Source: Flavitalea plasmicola
GTDB lineage: Bacteria; Bacteroidota; Bacteroidia; Chitinophagales; Chitinophagaceae
Assembly: GCF_030546645.1 (NCBI RefSeq)
Contig: NZ_JAUOTO010000005.1
Span: 558,001 to 622,000 of the forward strand
Direction of reading: 5' to 3'
DNA: 64,000 nucleotides
Part shown: positions 26,066 to 35,900 of the stretch, in pieces
Numbering within the stretch: the first letter of the stretch is position 1
How the letters are laid out: each line of letters starts with the position of its first letter
The notes under the pieces: model-generated
Database searches by the model: none
Told to the model about the DNA's origin: nothing
Seen by the model: the letters and a program-made list of their open reading frames with translations, nothing else
Made by a program: the position numbers and the translations under genes

Positions 26066-27655
26066 ATGTCTTTCAAAGATTTAAAATTCCCCTCAAAAGA
26101 GGAAGCGGCGGAGCCTATGCATTCCCCGGAATTCCTCCGCAAACGCAAAGCCTTCATGATAATGCCCATATTTGGACTCCTCTTCCTCGCCCTGGCCTTC
26201 ATATCCATGGGCGGCGGCACAAGCACAGGGGACAAACAACAGTCCGCTAGCCAAGGCTTCAACACAGAACTACCCGGTGCAAGATTCGACAAGAAAAAAC
26301 CAGCCAGCAACAAGCTGGAGTTTTACAAACAGGCCGACCAGGACAGCCTTAAGAGAAAGGAATTCCTGCGGCAGGACCCCAACTATCACAGAATGGGAGA
26401 TAGCCCCATCCTGGAAGATCCAAGACAGGGAGAATTGCAAAAGAAATTGGACCAGCTAAAAGAAGCAATAAACCAACCTGTGATTCATTATCCCGAGCCG
26501 GTCGCACCTAAAATAACTTCCTACACCCCTTCTTTACCCCTAGGACCCCGCCATATACAACCTCCCTCCGATGAACCCGAGCCCACGGGTACCACAACCA
26601 CGGACCCCGAACTGGAAAAGCTCAATGGCATGCTGGATAAGATCATAAAGATCCAACACCCTGAAAAGACAGCACTGGAAGCTGAAGCCAAAGCCTGGGG
26701 AACAGCCGACACACTATCGGGGGCTGACACGGTGGCTAATAGTTTGCCTGCTGTTGTACAGGAAGATCAAATCCTGACTGCCGGTGCTACTATTGCCTTA
26801 CGGCTAACGGAATTATCAAAAATCAACGGAATTTCATTCCCAAAGGATCAACTGGCCTATGGGGTAGTATCCATCAACAATGACCGGATGCTGATCACCG
26901 TCAATTCTATCCGGAGGGGGCAATCTATCTATTCCACCGCCTTGCAGGTATTTGATATGGACGGCCTACCCGGCATTCATATCCCTGGCGACCTGGGAAG
27001 GGAGACGGCCAAACAATCCGTTGACCAGAGCATCAATTCCATGGGATTAATGAACCTGGACGCCTCGCCTGCGGCGCAGGTGACCAATGCCGGGGTGCTG
27101 GCGGCGAAGTCCTTGTTAACCCGTAAAGTGCGGCTGGTCCGAGTGGCGGTGCGTGCGGGGTACCAGGTGTTGTTGCGCAGCACCAAAGCAAAAATACAGA
27201 TCGCAAACACACAGCATGCTGCTGATAGTGTAATCATTGCCCCTGAACCAGGTACATTCATTCCTTTCCTCCACCGGACCATCAGGCATGAAAAAATGGA
27301 GCTGACGCTGCAGGGCGTATACCTGCGTGACAGTCTCTTATGGTTGAGCCTGCGGCTGGAGAACCATTCGCCCATTGGATATAAGCCGGAATATATACGC
27401 TGGTGCATCCGGGATCGCAAGCAGCAACGAAGGACAGCGATCCAGGAGTTGCCGTTGAAGCCAATGTATGTTTCGCCGGTGGAGGTCCTGGCCGGGGATA
27501 GCAGCCGGATACTATTGGCGGCTTTCAGGCCTTTTGCAATACCACATGATAAGGAACTGGTGTTGCAACTGGCGGAAGGTAATGGAGCCAGGGAACTGGT
27601 GATGGAGATAAGAGGGAAGCAACTTTTAAAAGCGAAAAATTATGACACGCCGTAA
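26066..27655 (+). CDS. traM: TraM (VirB10-like) fused to the C-terminal part of TraN (DUF4138, VirB9-like)
   Basis: A 529-residue protein. The first 370 or so residues are TraM. They comprise a short cytosolic part, one membrane span (FMIMPIFGLLFLALAFISMGG), a Pro-rich periplasmic linker, and the conserved domain ending LVRVAVRAGYQVLL. TraM proteins usually stop there. The frame goes on for 150 residues with the hallmarks of the TraN C-terminal domain: FIPFLHRTIRHEKMELTLQG, then SLRLENHSPIGYKPEYIRW, RDRKQQRRTA and LKPMYVSPVEVLAGDSSR. TraM spans the periplasm and TraN is the outer-membrane-side ring, so the fusion would join the VirB10 and VirB9 equivalents. The N-terminal half of TraN is missing. 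Confidence 0.9.
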   Translation: MSFKDLKFPSKEEAAEPMHSPEFLRKRKAFMIMPIFGLLFLALAFISMGGGTSTGDKQQSASQGFNTELPGARFDKKKPASNKLEFYKQADQDSLKRKEFLRQDPNYHRMGDSPILEDPRQGELQKKLDQLKEAINQPVIHYPEPVAPKITSYTPSLPLGPRHIQPPSDEPEPTGTTTTDPELEKLNGMLDKIIKIQHPEKTALEAEAKAWGTADTLSGADTVANSLPAVVQEDQILTAGATIALRLTELSKINGISFPKDQLAYGVVSINNDRMLITVNSIRRGQSIYSTALQVFDMDGLPGIHIPGDLGRETAKQSVDQSINSMGLMNLDASPAAQVTNAGVLAAKSLLTRKVRLVRVAVRAGYQVLLRSTKAKIQIANTQHAADSVIIAPEPGTFIPFLHRTIRHEKMELTLQGVYLRDSLLWLSLRLENHSPIGYKPEYIRWCIRDRKQQRRTAIQELPLKPMYVSPVEVLAGDSSRILLAAFRPFAIPHDKELVLQLAEGNGARELVMEIRGKQLLKAKNYDTP

Positions 27656-27989
27656 ACGAAAGAAGGTGATTACCTATAGGCTGGAGGTCGCTGTGTCCAA
27701 AGAGGACCTTGAGAGGGTAAAGAAAAGATTGGCCAACAGCACTTGCCGGAACCTTACCGAACTTGTCCGAAAATCAGTGTTGGGGAAACCTGTCATTACT
27801 TTCACCCGCAGCAAATCCTTCGACGAATTTATCGAAGAAGCAATAGCCCTTCGAAAGGAGATGCAGACCGTCAGGCAAACCCTTCCATTTACGCCGGAAG
27901 GTGAAATGCGGCTGATCGCAATACAGGCAGAAATTAAAACTTGTATCAATAAAATATTCGACCATGTTAGCCAAAATAAAAGCAACTAA
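27642..27989 (+). CDS. relaxosome accessory protein (MobC/BmgB-like)
   Basis: A 115-residue basic protein. The first half reads like a ribbon-helix-helix DNA-binding domain (ITYRLEVAVSKEDLERVKKRLANS, then NLTELVRKSVLGKPV), followed by a helical tail. Proteins of this layout are encoded directly before the relaxase in Bacteroidota mobilisation regions and help the relaxase bind the origin of transfer. It overlaps the TraM-TraN stop by 14 bases and the relaxase start by 26 bases, so it belongs to the same operon. The family name is inferred from position and fold. Confidence 0.8.
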   Translation: MTRRKRKKVITYRLEVAVSKEDLERVKKRLANSTCRNLTELVRKSVLGKPVITFTRSKSFDEFIEEAIALRKEMQTVRQTLPFTPEGEMRLIAIQAEIKTCINKIFDHVSQNKSN

Positions 27990-29082
27990 ATTTATTCGGG
28001 CTGCGCTAAATTACAATGAAAAGAAGCAGGCATTAGCAAAGGCGCAATGCATTGCAGCCGGGAATTTTGTGAAGGATGTGGATGAGTTGACTTTTGAAGA
28101 TAAGCTTTACCATTTTCGGCGTCTTACTTCTCTGAATGAGAATGTCGCTCACAACGGCCTTCATATTTCAATAAATTTTCATCCTGAAGATAAGCTCTCT
28201 GACAAGGATCTGGTACAGATAGCCACCACGTATATGGAGCGCATGAAATTGGGTCATCAGCCCTATCTGGTTTATCGTCATTCGGACGTAGCTCACCCGC
28301 ACGCGCATATCTTGACAACCACCATCCAGAAAGACGGAACACACCTGAACCAATACTTGAATTACGTCCGAAGCAAGTCCATTACAAAAGAGCTGGATCA
28401 ATCCTGGCATCTTGTCCAATCCCAGGAAAAACACACAGAAAAAAAGACTTTACGTCAGGCGCTGAAAGTAAAGTATGGCGAGACGGCGACCATGCCGGCC
28501 CTAAGCAATGTCCTGGACAAGGTGTTGCCACACTATGAGTATACTTCGCTGGAAGAGCTCAACGCCGTCCTGCGCCTCTATAATGTAGAAGCGTACCGGG
28601 GCAAGGAACAATCACATCTTTATCAACATAGAGGGATGATCTATTGGGTCTTGGATGAAGACGGACGCAGGACAAGCACATATATCAAGGCCAGTCTTTT
28701 CAACAGTAAGCCGACCCTGGACAAGCTGGAAAAGAAGTTTGAGCTGAATCTCGCAGAGGCGCAGCGCCAACAGCACCGTCAGCGGGTGACGGCCAATCTC
28801 GAATGGAATCTGGCTAGAAAGAACATGGACCTGCCTTCGCTGCAAAAAGCGCTGGAAAAGGAACGTATCACGATGGTATGGATGGAATCTAAAGAGGGGA
28901 AAAAACAGAATATTTTTTATGTCGACCACGAGACCAGAGCTGTTTTTGACGGCAACAAGCTGGGTGAGCGCTATGATGCCACTGCCCTCCATGAGCGGTT
29001 GGCACCCACGGCAATGCAGGAAGAAAAGCAGGCATTAAACCACCGGCAGCGGCATCATCACACCATCATGCATGATCTATGA
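27964..29082 (+). CDS. relaxase/mobilisation nuclease (MobA/VirD2 family)
   Basis: A 372-residue protein with the relaxase signatures of the MOBP-type group of Bacteroidota. ALNYNEKK near the N-terminus contains the likely nicking Tyr17, and the metal-binding motif HSDVAHPHAHI (residues 106-116) gives HxD..HxHxH. The enzyme cuts one DNA strand at the origin of transfer, stays bound to the 5' end, and is piloted into the recipient. The C-terminal part is helical with no helicase domain, as usual in this family. It overlaps its partner gene upstream and the coupling protein gene downstream by 4 bases. Confidence 0.93.
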   Translation: MLAKIKATKFIRAALNYNEKKQALAKAQCIAAGNFVKDVDELTFEDKLYHFRRLTSLNENVAHNGLHISINFHPEDKLSDKDLVQIATTYMERMKLGHQPYLVYRHSDVAHPHAHILTTTIQKDGTHLNQYLNYVRSKSITKELDQSWHLVQSQEKHTEKKTLRQALKVKYGETATMPALSNVLDKVLPHYEYTSLEELNAVLRLYNVEAYRGKEQSHLYQHRGMIYWVLDEDGRRTSTYIKASLFNSKPTLDKLEKKFELNLAEAQRQQHRQRVTANLEWNLARKNMDLPSLQKALEKERITMVWMESKEGKKQNIFYVDHETRAVFDGNKLGERYDATALHERLAPTAMQEEKQALNHRQRHHHTIMHDL

Positions 29083-31043
29083 ATACCATCAACAATACCC
29101 GCGACTATCGAATGGTCTTCGATCTCTGTCTGGCAGTCAGCGTTTTCCTACTGCTCCTGCATAGCTATTATTATTGTAGCCATGCTTTTTTAATGTGGCA
29201 GCTAATGCCAGATGCAGCCGTAGAAATCCTGGTAAAGATCCAAAAGACAGGACTTTTTAGAAATATCTATTTTTCGAAAATAGGGTCCCTTGTTTTCATG
29301 GCATTATCGTTAATGGGTCGTACGGGACGGAAAAGTGAAAAGGTCCAATGGACCACCTGCCTGGTGTACATCCTTATTGGCGCAGTGATCTACTTTCTCA
29401 GTAGCACCCTGCTACAGGCAAAAGCTATTGACCCGGATATAGGCTATATGGTTGCGAGCGCCGCGGGATATATCTTATTTTTAATAGGCATATCCAGACT
29501 TGCACGTCTCTTACCTTCATACTTTCGGGGAAACGACCCTTTCGGACAAGCGCAGGCCGGATTCCCCCAGGAAGAGCGGAAGATCACGGCGCCTTTTTCC
29601 ATCAATCTCCAGGCTAAATATACATTCAGAGACCGGGAAAAGCGAAGCTGGATCAATATTGTCAATGCCCGTAGAGGGATCCTGATCATCGGTTCACCAG
29701 GATGTGGCAAATCCTGGTTTATTATAGAGCCTTGCATCGGGCAATTGATGAAAAAGGGTGCGGCTCTGTTCATTTATGATTTCAAGTCGCCTGCATTGAC
29801 GCGACTGGCTTACAACTTATTCCGAAAATACAAAGACCAATACCCGCCTGCGACCGCATTCTACTCCATCAATTTTTCAGATATCTCCCGGAGCCATCGT
29901 TGCAACCTGCTGGCGCCATCTACTCTGCAATGGATGTCCGATGCGCTGGGCGTCAGCAGGACCCTGCTCTACAGCCTCAATAAGACCTGGATCCATAAAC
30001 AAGGGGAGTTCTTTGTTGAGTCGCCGATCAATTTCCTGGCAGCTCTGATATGGTTCTTAAAAAAATATGAGGGCGGGCGGTTTTGCACCCTGCCGCACGT
30101 CATCGAGCTGGCGCAGGTGAGCTATGATAAGCTGTTCAGTATCCTGTCCCTGGAGCCCGAAGTAAGGACCCTGATCAGCCCTTTTGTCGGGGCATTCCAG
30201 GATGGGATCATGGATATGCTGGATAGCCAGGTGTCTTCAGCTAAGATACCGTTGGCCCGGCTGGCTTCCCCGGACCTGTATTATATCCTCACCGGCAATG
30301 ACTGCAGCCTGGATATCAATGATCCGGCGGCTCCCAAGGTCCTTTGTTTAGGAGGCGACCCGCCGCGGCAGGAGGCCCTGGCGCCTGTATTATCCCTCTA
30401 TATCGACCAACTGAACAAACTCGTAAATCAGAGTGGCAAATACCCCTGTGCCTTGATCTGCGATGAATTTGCCACCGTGCGGGCCTTTAGCATGAATGCG
30501 ACCATGGCTACGGCCCGGAGCAATAATATTGTGCCCATCCTGGCCATCCAGGACATCAACCAGCTACGTACCCAGTACTCCCGCGAAGAGGCCGATATGA
30601 TACTCAATATTGCCGGTAATGTCATTTGCGGCCAGGTGGGTGGTGAGACGGCCCTGAGGATCAGCGAGCGGTTTCCCAAGATCCTGCGGGATCACAAGAC
30701 CATCTCTACGAATAGCAATGATACATCCTTCAGCCATTCCCAGCAATGGATCGAAACCATCACGCCAGCCAGGGTAGCCACGCTTTCTTCCGGGGAATTT
30801 GTAGGCGTGGTTGCGGATGATCCGGATAAGCCGTTGGAGCTGAAGGCATTTCATGCGAAACTTATACGGGAGGCTACCTCGTCTAAAAATGACCCATTGC
30901 CTCTTGTCCGGGATATTTCTGTAGAGGAGATCTTGCAGTTATTTCAAGGGGTGAAATCAGACATTGAGGTACTGATAAGTGATGAAATGCAACGGATGGT
31001 GACAGATAATGATTTGAGAGGTTTCCTGGTAGGAAACTTTTAA
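29079..31043 (+). CDS. type IV coupling protein (MobC/TraD-like, VirD4 family)
   Basis: A 654-residue protein with two or three N-terminal membrane spans and a soluble ATPase part. Walker A GSPGCGKS is at residues 205-212, and Walker B CALICDEFATV lies near residue 460 with the motif of the VirD4 family. A QDINQLRTQYSREEADMIL segment completes the family pattern. It links the relaxase-DNA complex to the mating pore. The gene directly follows the relaxase with a 4-base overlap, and a structured hairpin region comes after its stop. It is called MobC in CTn nomenclature, not to be confused with the small relaxosome protein. Confidence 0.93.
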   Translation: MNTINNTRDYRMVFDLCLAVSVFLLLLHSYYYCSHAFLMWQLMPDAAVEILVKIQKTGLFRNIYFSKIGSLVFMALSLMGRTGRKSEKVQWTTCLVYILIGAVIYFLSSTLLQAKAIDPDIGYMVASAAGYILFLIGISRLARLLPSYFRGNDPFGQAQAGFPQEERKITAPFSINLQAKYTFRDREKRSWINIVNARRGILIIGSPGCGKSWFIIEPCIGQLMKKGAALFIYDFKSPALTRLAYNLFRKYKDQYPPATAFYSINFSDISRSHRCNLLAPSTLQWMSDALGVSRTLLYSLNKTWIHKQGEFFVESPINFLAALIWFLKKYEGGRFCTLPHVIELAQVSYDKLFSILSLEPEVRTLISPFVGAFQDGIMDMLDSQVSSAKIPLARLASPDLYYILTGNDCSLDINDPAAPKVLCLGGDPPRQEALAPVLSLYIDQLNKLVNQSGKYPCALICDEFATVRAFSMNATMATARSNNIVPILAIQDINQLRTQYSREEADMILNIAGNVICGQVGGETALRISERFPKILRDHKTISTNSNDTSFSHSQQWIETITPARVATLSSGEFVGVVADDPDKPLELKAFHAKLIREATSSKNDPLPLVRDISVEEILQLFQGVKSDIEVLISDEMQRMVTDNDLRGFLVGNF

Positions 31044-31065
31044 GATATGTCTTTTTTCATGAATG

Positions 31066-31138
31066 CGACAGGGAGGATCCGGTGATCGTGCGACCATTCC
31101 TGGTTGTGCTGCCAGGTCTGTACCCTGTCGTTTTATTT
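31066..31138 (+). terminator. branched hairpin after the conjugation module
   Basis: CGACAGGG (31066-31073) pairs with CCCTGTCG (31123-31130), followed by TTTTATTT. The enclosed 49 bases include a smaller stem, CCTGG and CCAGG near 31099-31116. It probably ends the tra/mob operon. The rest of 31139-31435 shows no gene, only the repeated motif at 31348-31371. Confidence 0.6.
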
Positions 31139-31347
31139 CTAAAAAAGTGTCGTTTTTGTTTAATAAAATCTATACTCAGGCCCAGAACCTTCGTCACATA
31201 TTAAATTCCAACATGCAACCTTCCCGTAAAAGATATTATTTCCAGCCCTCCTAGTACCAAACCCCCACCAACTTGTTTCTATTAACATAATATACTGGTA
31301 AATACCTATCATCATAAGTCTTACTAAGTATAGGCCCTAAACAGCCC

Positions 31348-31371
31348 CCATTGACCATTAAGCCCTTCCTT
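31348..31371 (+). promoter_or_regulatory. second copy of the repeated 24-base motif, before FecR
   Basis: Contains ACCATTAAGCCCTTCCTT (31354-31371), one mismatch from 6687-6704. It lies 64 bases before the FecR start. It is possibly the operator or promoter shared by the two FecR/SusC loci. Confidence 0.45.
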
Positions 31372-31435
31372 TTCATTCTATTATTACACCAGAGCTGACT
31401 GTTGCTATGCCATTAGTGAACACATAATCCTATTT

Positions 31436-32722
31436 ATGTCTATCAATGATCAACAGTTATTAGAAACCATGCAGGACATCGGGGGACTACTCTTCCGGCG
31501 TCTTACGAATGAGTTAACCTTGCACGAGCAGATAGAGCTGGACAATTGGCTGAATCAACAGGATCCAGCCAGCAGGCAGTTCTTTGAAGATTGTTCCGAC
31601 TGGGACCAGGTACATGCCGCCCTTTCTGAACTGTACCAATTTGACGAAGCGGCAGCTCTGGCCGACATCCAAAAAAAAATTCAACTGGAGATTCAGCCTG
31701 TTGCGCCAGTAATTGAGATGAATGAGTCCCGGAGCATGCGCAGGTATTATTGGATCGCAGCTGCAGTATTGCTTCTGATTGCCGGGGCAGCGGTCTTCTT
31801 CAATCTGAACAAAGCAAAGACGAATTTCGCTCAACTGCCTGTGGAGCAACGTTTTCATAACGATGTATCGCCGGGAGGCGACAAAGCAGTACTGGAGCTG
31901 GCAGACGGAAGCAAGATAGTATTAGATAATGCTTCCAATGGAGCCCTGGCCCAGCAAGGGGGGACCCAGGTGATGAAACTGGACAATGGGCAGCTGGCGT
32001 ATCATGTCGGGAAAAAGGGGGCAGAAACTTCAAATACTATCCCTGAATCCATCAAATACAACACGGTCTCTACACCCCGTGGCGGACAATACCAGGTGGT
32101 GTTGCCGGATGGAAGTAAGGTCTGGCTGAATGCGGTATCACATCTACGATTCCCAACTTCCTTCACGGGGAATGAAAGAAAGGTTGAATTAAGCGGTGAG
32201 GCATATTTTCAGGTTACGAAAAATGCCGCGATGCCCTTTAAAGTACTGGCTAATAGTCAAGCCGCTGCCGACGGGGCTAAACCCGGTCAACTGGAAGTAG
32301 AGGTCCTTGGTACTGAATTCAACCTGATGGCATACCAGGATGAAAATCTCGAAAAAGCCACCTTGATCAGTGGCTCCGTAAGGATCAGAACAGGAGATAA
32401 AGAAAAAACCTTAGCACCTGATCAACAAGCCTTCCTGGATAAAAAATCTTCCTCTTTAAATCTTATCGATTCTATTAACGTTGAAGAAACGATTGCCTGG
32501 AAAAACGGCTTCTTCCAGTTCCGGGACGCCTCTATCGAGTCAATCATGCGCCAGGCAGCCAGGTGGTATGATGTGGAGGTGATCTATGATGGAAAGGTGA
32601 ATCAGCAGTTCATCGGGAAAGTCCGAAGGCAGGTGAATCTATCCACGTTGCTGAAAATCCTTGAAGCCACCGGCTGGGTGCATTTCCGGATCGATGGCAA
32701 AAAAGTCACTGTATCACCTTGA
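31436..32722 (+). CDS. FecR-family anti-sigma factor
   Basis: A 428-residue membrane regulator. The cytosolic helices (residues 1-90) are followed by one span (YYWIAAAVLLLIAGAAVFF, about 104-122), then the periplasmic FecR domain (STPRGGQYQVVLPDGSKVWLN in parts, LSGEAYFQVTKN, VLGTEFNLMAY) and a C-terminal DUF4974 domain (RQAARWYDVEVIYDGKV). It should relay transporter occupancy from the STN domain of the SusC encoded next to an ECF sigma factor. Unlike the locus at 4.7 kb, no sigma factor gene lies upstream, so its partner must be encoded elsewhere. The neighbouring end of the conjugation module may have displaced it. Confidence 0.94.
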   Translation: MSINDQQLLETMQDIGGLLFRRLTNELTLHEQIELDNWLNQQDPASRQFFEDCSDWDQVHAALSELYQFDEAAALADIQKKIQLEIQPVAPVIEMNESRSMRRYYWIAAAVLLLIAGAAVFFNLNKAKTNFAQLPVEQRFHNDVSPGGDKAVLELADGSKIVLDNASNGALAQQGGTQVMKLDNGQLAYHVGKKGAETSNTIPESIKYNTVSTPRGGQYQVVLPDGSKVWLNAVSHLRFPTSFTGNERKVELSGEAYFQVTKNAAMPFKVLANSQAAADGAKPGQLEVEVLGTEFNLMAYQDENLEKATLISGSVRIRTGDKEKTLAPDQQAFLDKKSSSLNLIDSINVEETIAWKNGFFQFRDASIESIMRQAARWYDVEVIYDGKVNQQFIGKVRRQVNLSTLLKILEATGWVHFRIDGKKVTVSP

Positions 32723-32853
32723 TATTCATTCTATTCCTTCCTGTTAGTTAAGAGAACTCTATTTTAGTAAAAGCTCAAGCCACCCACCATGAACAAAAGT
32801 TTACGTCCTCCGTCCACCGGCTAACAGGCCCTAATGGGGAATCTAAATAAAAA

Positions 32854-32882
32854 CCGGCCACCATTGCACCGGAGCCGGCTTT
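32854..32882 (+). terminator. weak hairpin between FecR and SusC genes
   Basis: CCGGC (32854-32858) pairs with GCCGG (32874-32878), followed by CTTTT. The first FecR-SusC junction has a stronger hairpin at the equivalent place (6715-6742), so a leader structure may be a common feature of these operons. Confidence 0.35.
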
Positions 32883-32945
32883 TGTCGGGTTACCCCATTT
32901 CGTGAAATCTGCATCCCACCATTTCAAGTAACCCAAAACAAATTT

Positions 32946-32963
32946 ATGAAATATATATTTCAT
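32946..32963. repeat. perfect 18-bp palindrome covering the SusC start codon
   Basis: ATGAAATATATATTTCAT reads the same on both strands. It begins with the probable start codon of the SusC gene, so it could be an operator or a translation-control site. The ATG at 33006 would be the alternative start. Confidence 0.45.
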
Positions 32964-35900
32964 GAACCAACTGCTTATTGCAGGTGGCGAAAATGCCTGC
33001 TGATCATGAGATTGACCTTAATAATGTTAGTAGCTTTTGTTTTGCATGCTGGGGCCCGCGGAACGGCCCAGACTGTGACGCTGTCCGTTTCGAACATGCC
33101 GTTGGAAAAGGTATGTAAAGAAATCGAGAAACAAACCGGGTATTCTTTCGTATATACCAGGGATATGAACAGAGTGACGCAATTAGTCTCCGTGAATATC
33201 GAACATGCGGATATTAATGAGACCTTGCGGGAGGTGTTCGACAAACTGCCTTTTACTTACCAGGTAATTGATAAAGTAATCGTTGTAAATACAGCAAAAC
33301 CATCCATTTCTTCGGCGGCTGTCATCACAGCATCATCCCCCGAACCCTCCTTCAAAGTTTCGGGCGTCGTGCTAACAGAACAGGGCCAACCTTTGTCCGG
33401 AGCGTCTGTCACGGTGAAATCCACCAAGCATGTGGTGCTAACCAATACGCGCGGAGAATTTTCGCTGGTCGTATCTGATAAGGACGAGTTGATCATTACA
33501 TATGTAGGCTATGCTCCCCAGACTGTACTCATCAAAGATGGGACAACCATCCAGGTGCGCTTGGCAATAGCAAAGAACGAACTGGATGCTATGGTTATAA
33601 AGGGATATTATTCCACTAATAACCGGTTGAATACAGGAAATGTTTCAACCGTAAAAGCTGAAGATATCCAGAAACAGCCTGTTACAGATCCTTTACATGC
33701 GCTAGAAGGACGTGTACCAGGTCTATATATTCAGCAAGCTTCGGGATTGCCTGGTTCTTACAGTACTATTTTATTGAGAGGTCAGAATAGTATTCCTTCT
33801 GATTTTAAGCCGGTGACACTTAATGATCCACTTTTTATTGTCGATGGAGTGCCATTTAATTCGGGAACATTAACAAATCCAAATATAGGAGGAGGACCTT
33901 TAGGCGGCGAACTATCGCCGTTAAGTAGGGGAGATGGATTAAGCCCATTTAATAGTTTGAATCCAGCCGATATTGAGAGCATAGATGTATTAAAAGACGC
34001 GGATGCTACAGCCATCTATGGATCACGTGGAGCAAATGGTGTGATTCTCATTACTACTAAGAAAGGCAGGGCAGGACCGACTAGGATCGATGTGGATATA
34101 TTTACAGGATTTAGCAAACCTGCAAGACTATTCAAACTGCTAAATACTCAGCAATATCTTGAAATGCGTCATGAGGCTTTTAGAAATGATCAAGCTGCGT
34201 TACAGGCTACGTTTCCTGATTTTGTTTACACTCCTAACCCAAACTCTGATTATGATCTAACCTATTGGGATACAACTCGCTACACGGATTGGCAGAAAGT
34301 GCTAGTTGGTAATAATGCTCATTTTAGTAATGCGCAGGTATCTCTATCCGGTGGCAATATGAATACACAGTTTGTGGTAAGTGGAGGATACAGTAATCAA
34401 GGAACGGTGTTTCCGGGAAGTTATGGAGATACCAAGGTCTCTATACATTCCAACCTGACACATACATCTTCAGATCAACGGCTTCGTCTGCAATTGACAA
34501 CAGGGTATACAAATGAGAATAACAATTTACCCCGTGGAGATCTTACAAGTTATATTTTCCTTCCCCCCAATGCGCCGAAGATTTATGATGGAAATGGTAA
34601 CCTGAATTGGGAAATAAAAAATGGTGCAGGAACATGGAGCAACCCACTGGCAGAGAATTATAATAAAGCTAAGGCAATTTCGGACAATCTCATTTCCAAT
34701 CTGGTATTAGGGTACCGTATTTTCAAGGATCTGCAGATAAGCAGCAGTTTTGGTTATAATCGCAGTCAAATGAATCAGTCTTTACTTACTTTCGGTGACC
34801 ATATAAGGCCTCCTACAACGGATAATAATTATGCCAGGAATAATATATTTGCTATCAACGATCGAAAAACATGGATTGTAGAACCGCAGGTTAATTATCA
34901 TCATCAGACAGGCGAATTAAAAATTGAAGCATTGATAGGATCTACATTGCAGGAAAGTATACAAACCGGCACTTCCCAAGCTGTAAATAATTTTATCAGC
35001 GATGCATTAGTCGTTAATCCAGCAGCCGGAGCAGATTTTTCTAAACCGCAGTATATTTATACTCAGTATAAATATACCGCTTTATACGGGCGTCTGGGTT
35101 TAGACTGGGACCAAAAATATTTACTAAACCTAACTGCGCGGAGGGACGGCAGTAGTCACTTTGGACCCGGGAAGCAATTTGGTAATTTCGGAGCAGCAGG
35201 GGTGGCATGGATATTCTCTAGCGAAAAGTTTATGGCGGGTAGAATGTCTTGGTTAAGCTTTGGCAAGTTAAGAGCAAGCTATGGTATCACAGGGAATGAC
35301 AATCTGACTGATTATCAGTTTTTAAATACTTATTCTGTTAATAATCAGACTTACCAAGGAACTATAACCTTATCTCCCACCCAAATTACGAATCCTTATT
35401 ATGCATGGGAGGAAAATAAAAAACTAGAGGGGGGCCTGGAGCTTGGTTTTTTTAAAGATAGAGTAATGACGACTGTCAGTTATTATCGCAACCGTACGGA
35501 GAATCAGTTGGTTGGATATCCCTTGCCATATATTACAGGATTTAACACTGTTCAATATAATCTTCCAGCGGTTATACAGAATACCGGGCTTGAATTAACA
35601 TTGCGAGCGGAGATCGTTAAAAGTGCTGATTTCAAATGGAGTAGCTCTTTTAATATCAGCTTCCCCAAAAATAAATTAGTAGCGTATCCTGGTCTTGCAA
35701 CTTCAAGTTACAGACGACAATACGTTGTTGGCCAATCTTTGTTTGTCCGATATATGTACACTTACTTAGGTGTAGATCCGCAAAGCGGAATCTATACTTA
35801 CGCGTCTAACAATGGAAACGGGAAACCTCAGGACGGCATTGACTATATTTTAAAGCCTGTTACACAATCATTGTATGGAGGATGGCAAAATACATTCAAT

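Noticed and set aside
25933-26313. Minus-strand frame across the inverted repeat and the TraM start
   Set aside because: Shadow of TraM; the repeat itself gives it no coding pattern.
31063-31254. Short + strand frame after the coupling protein
   Set aside because: Runs through the terminator-like hairpin and shows no protein features.
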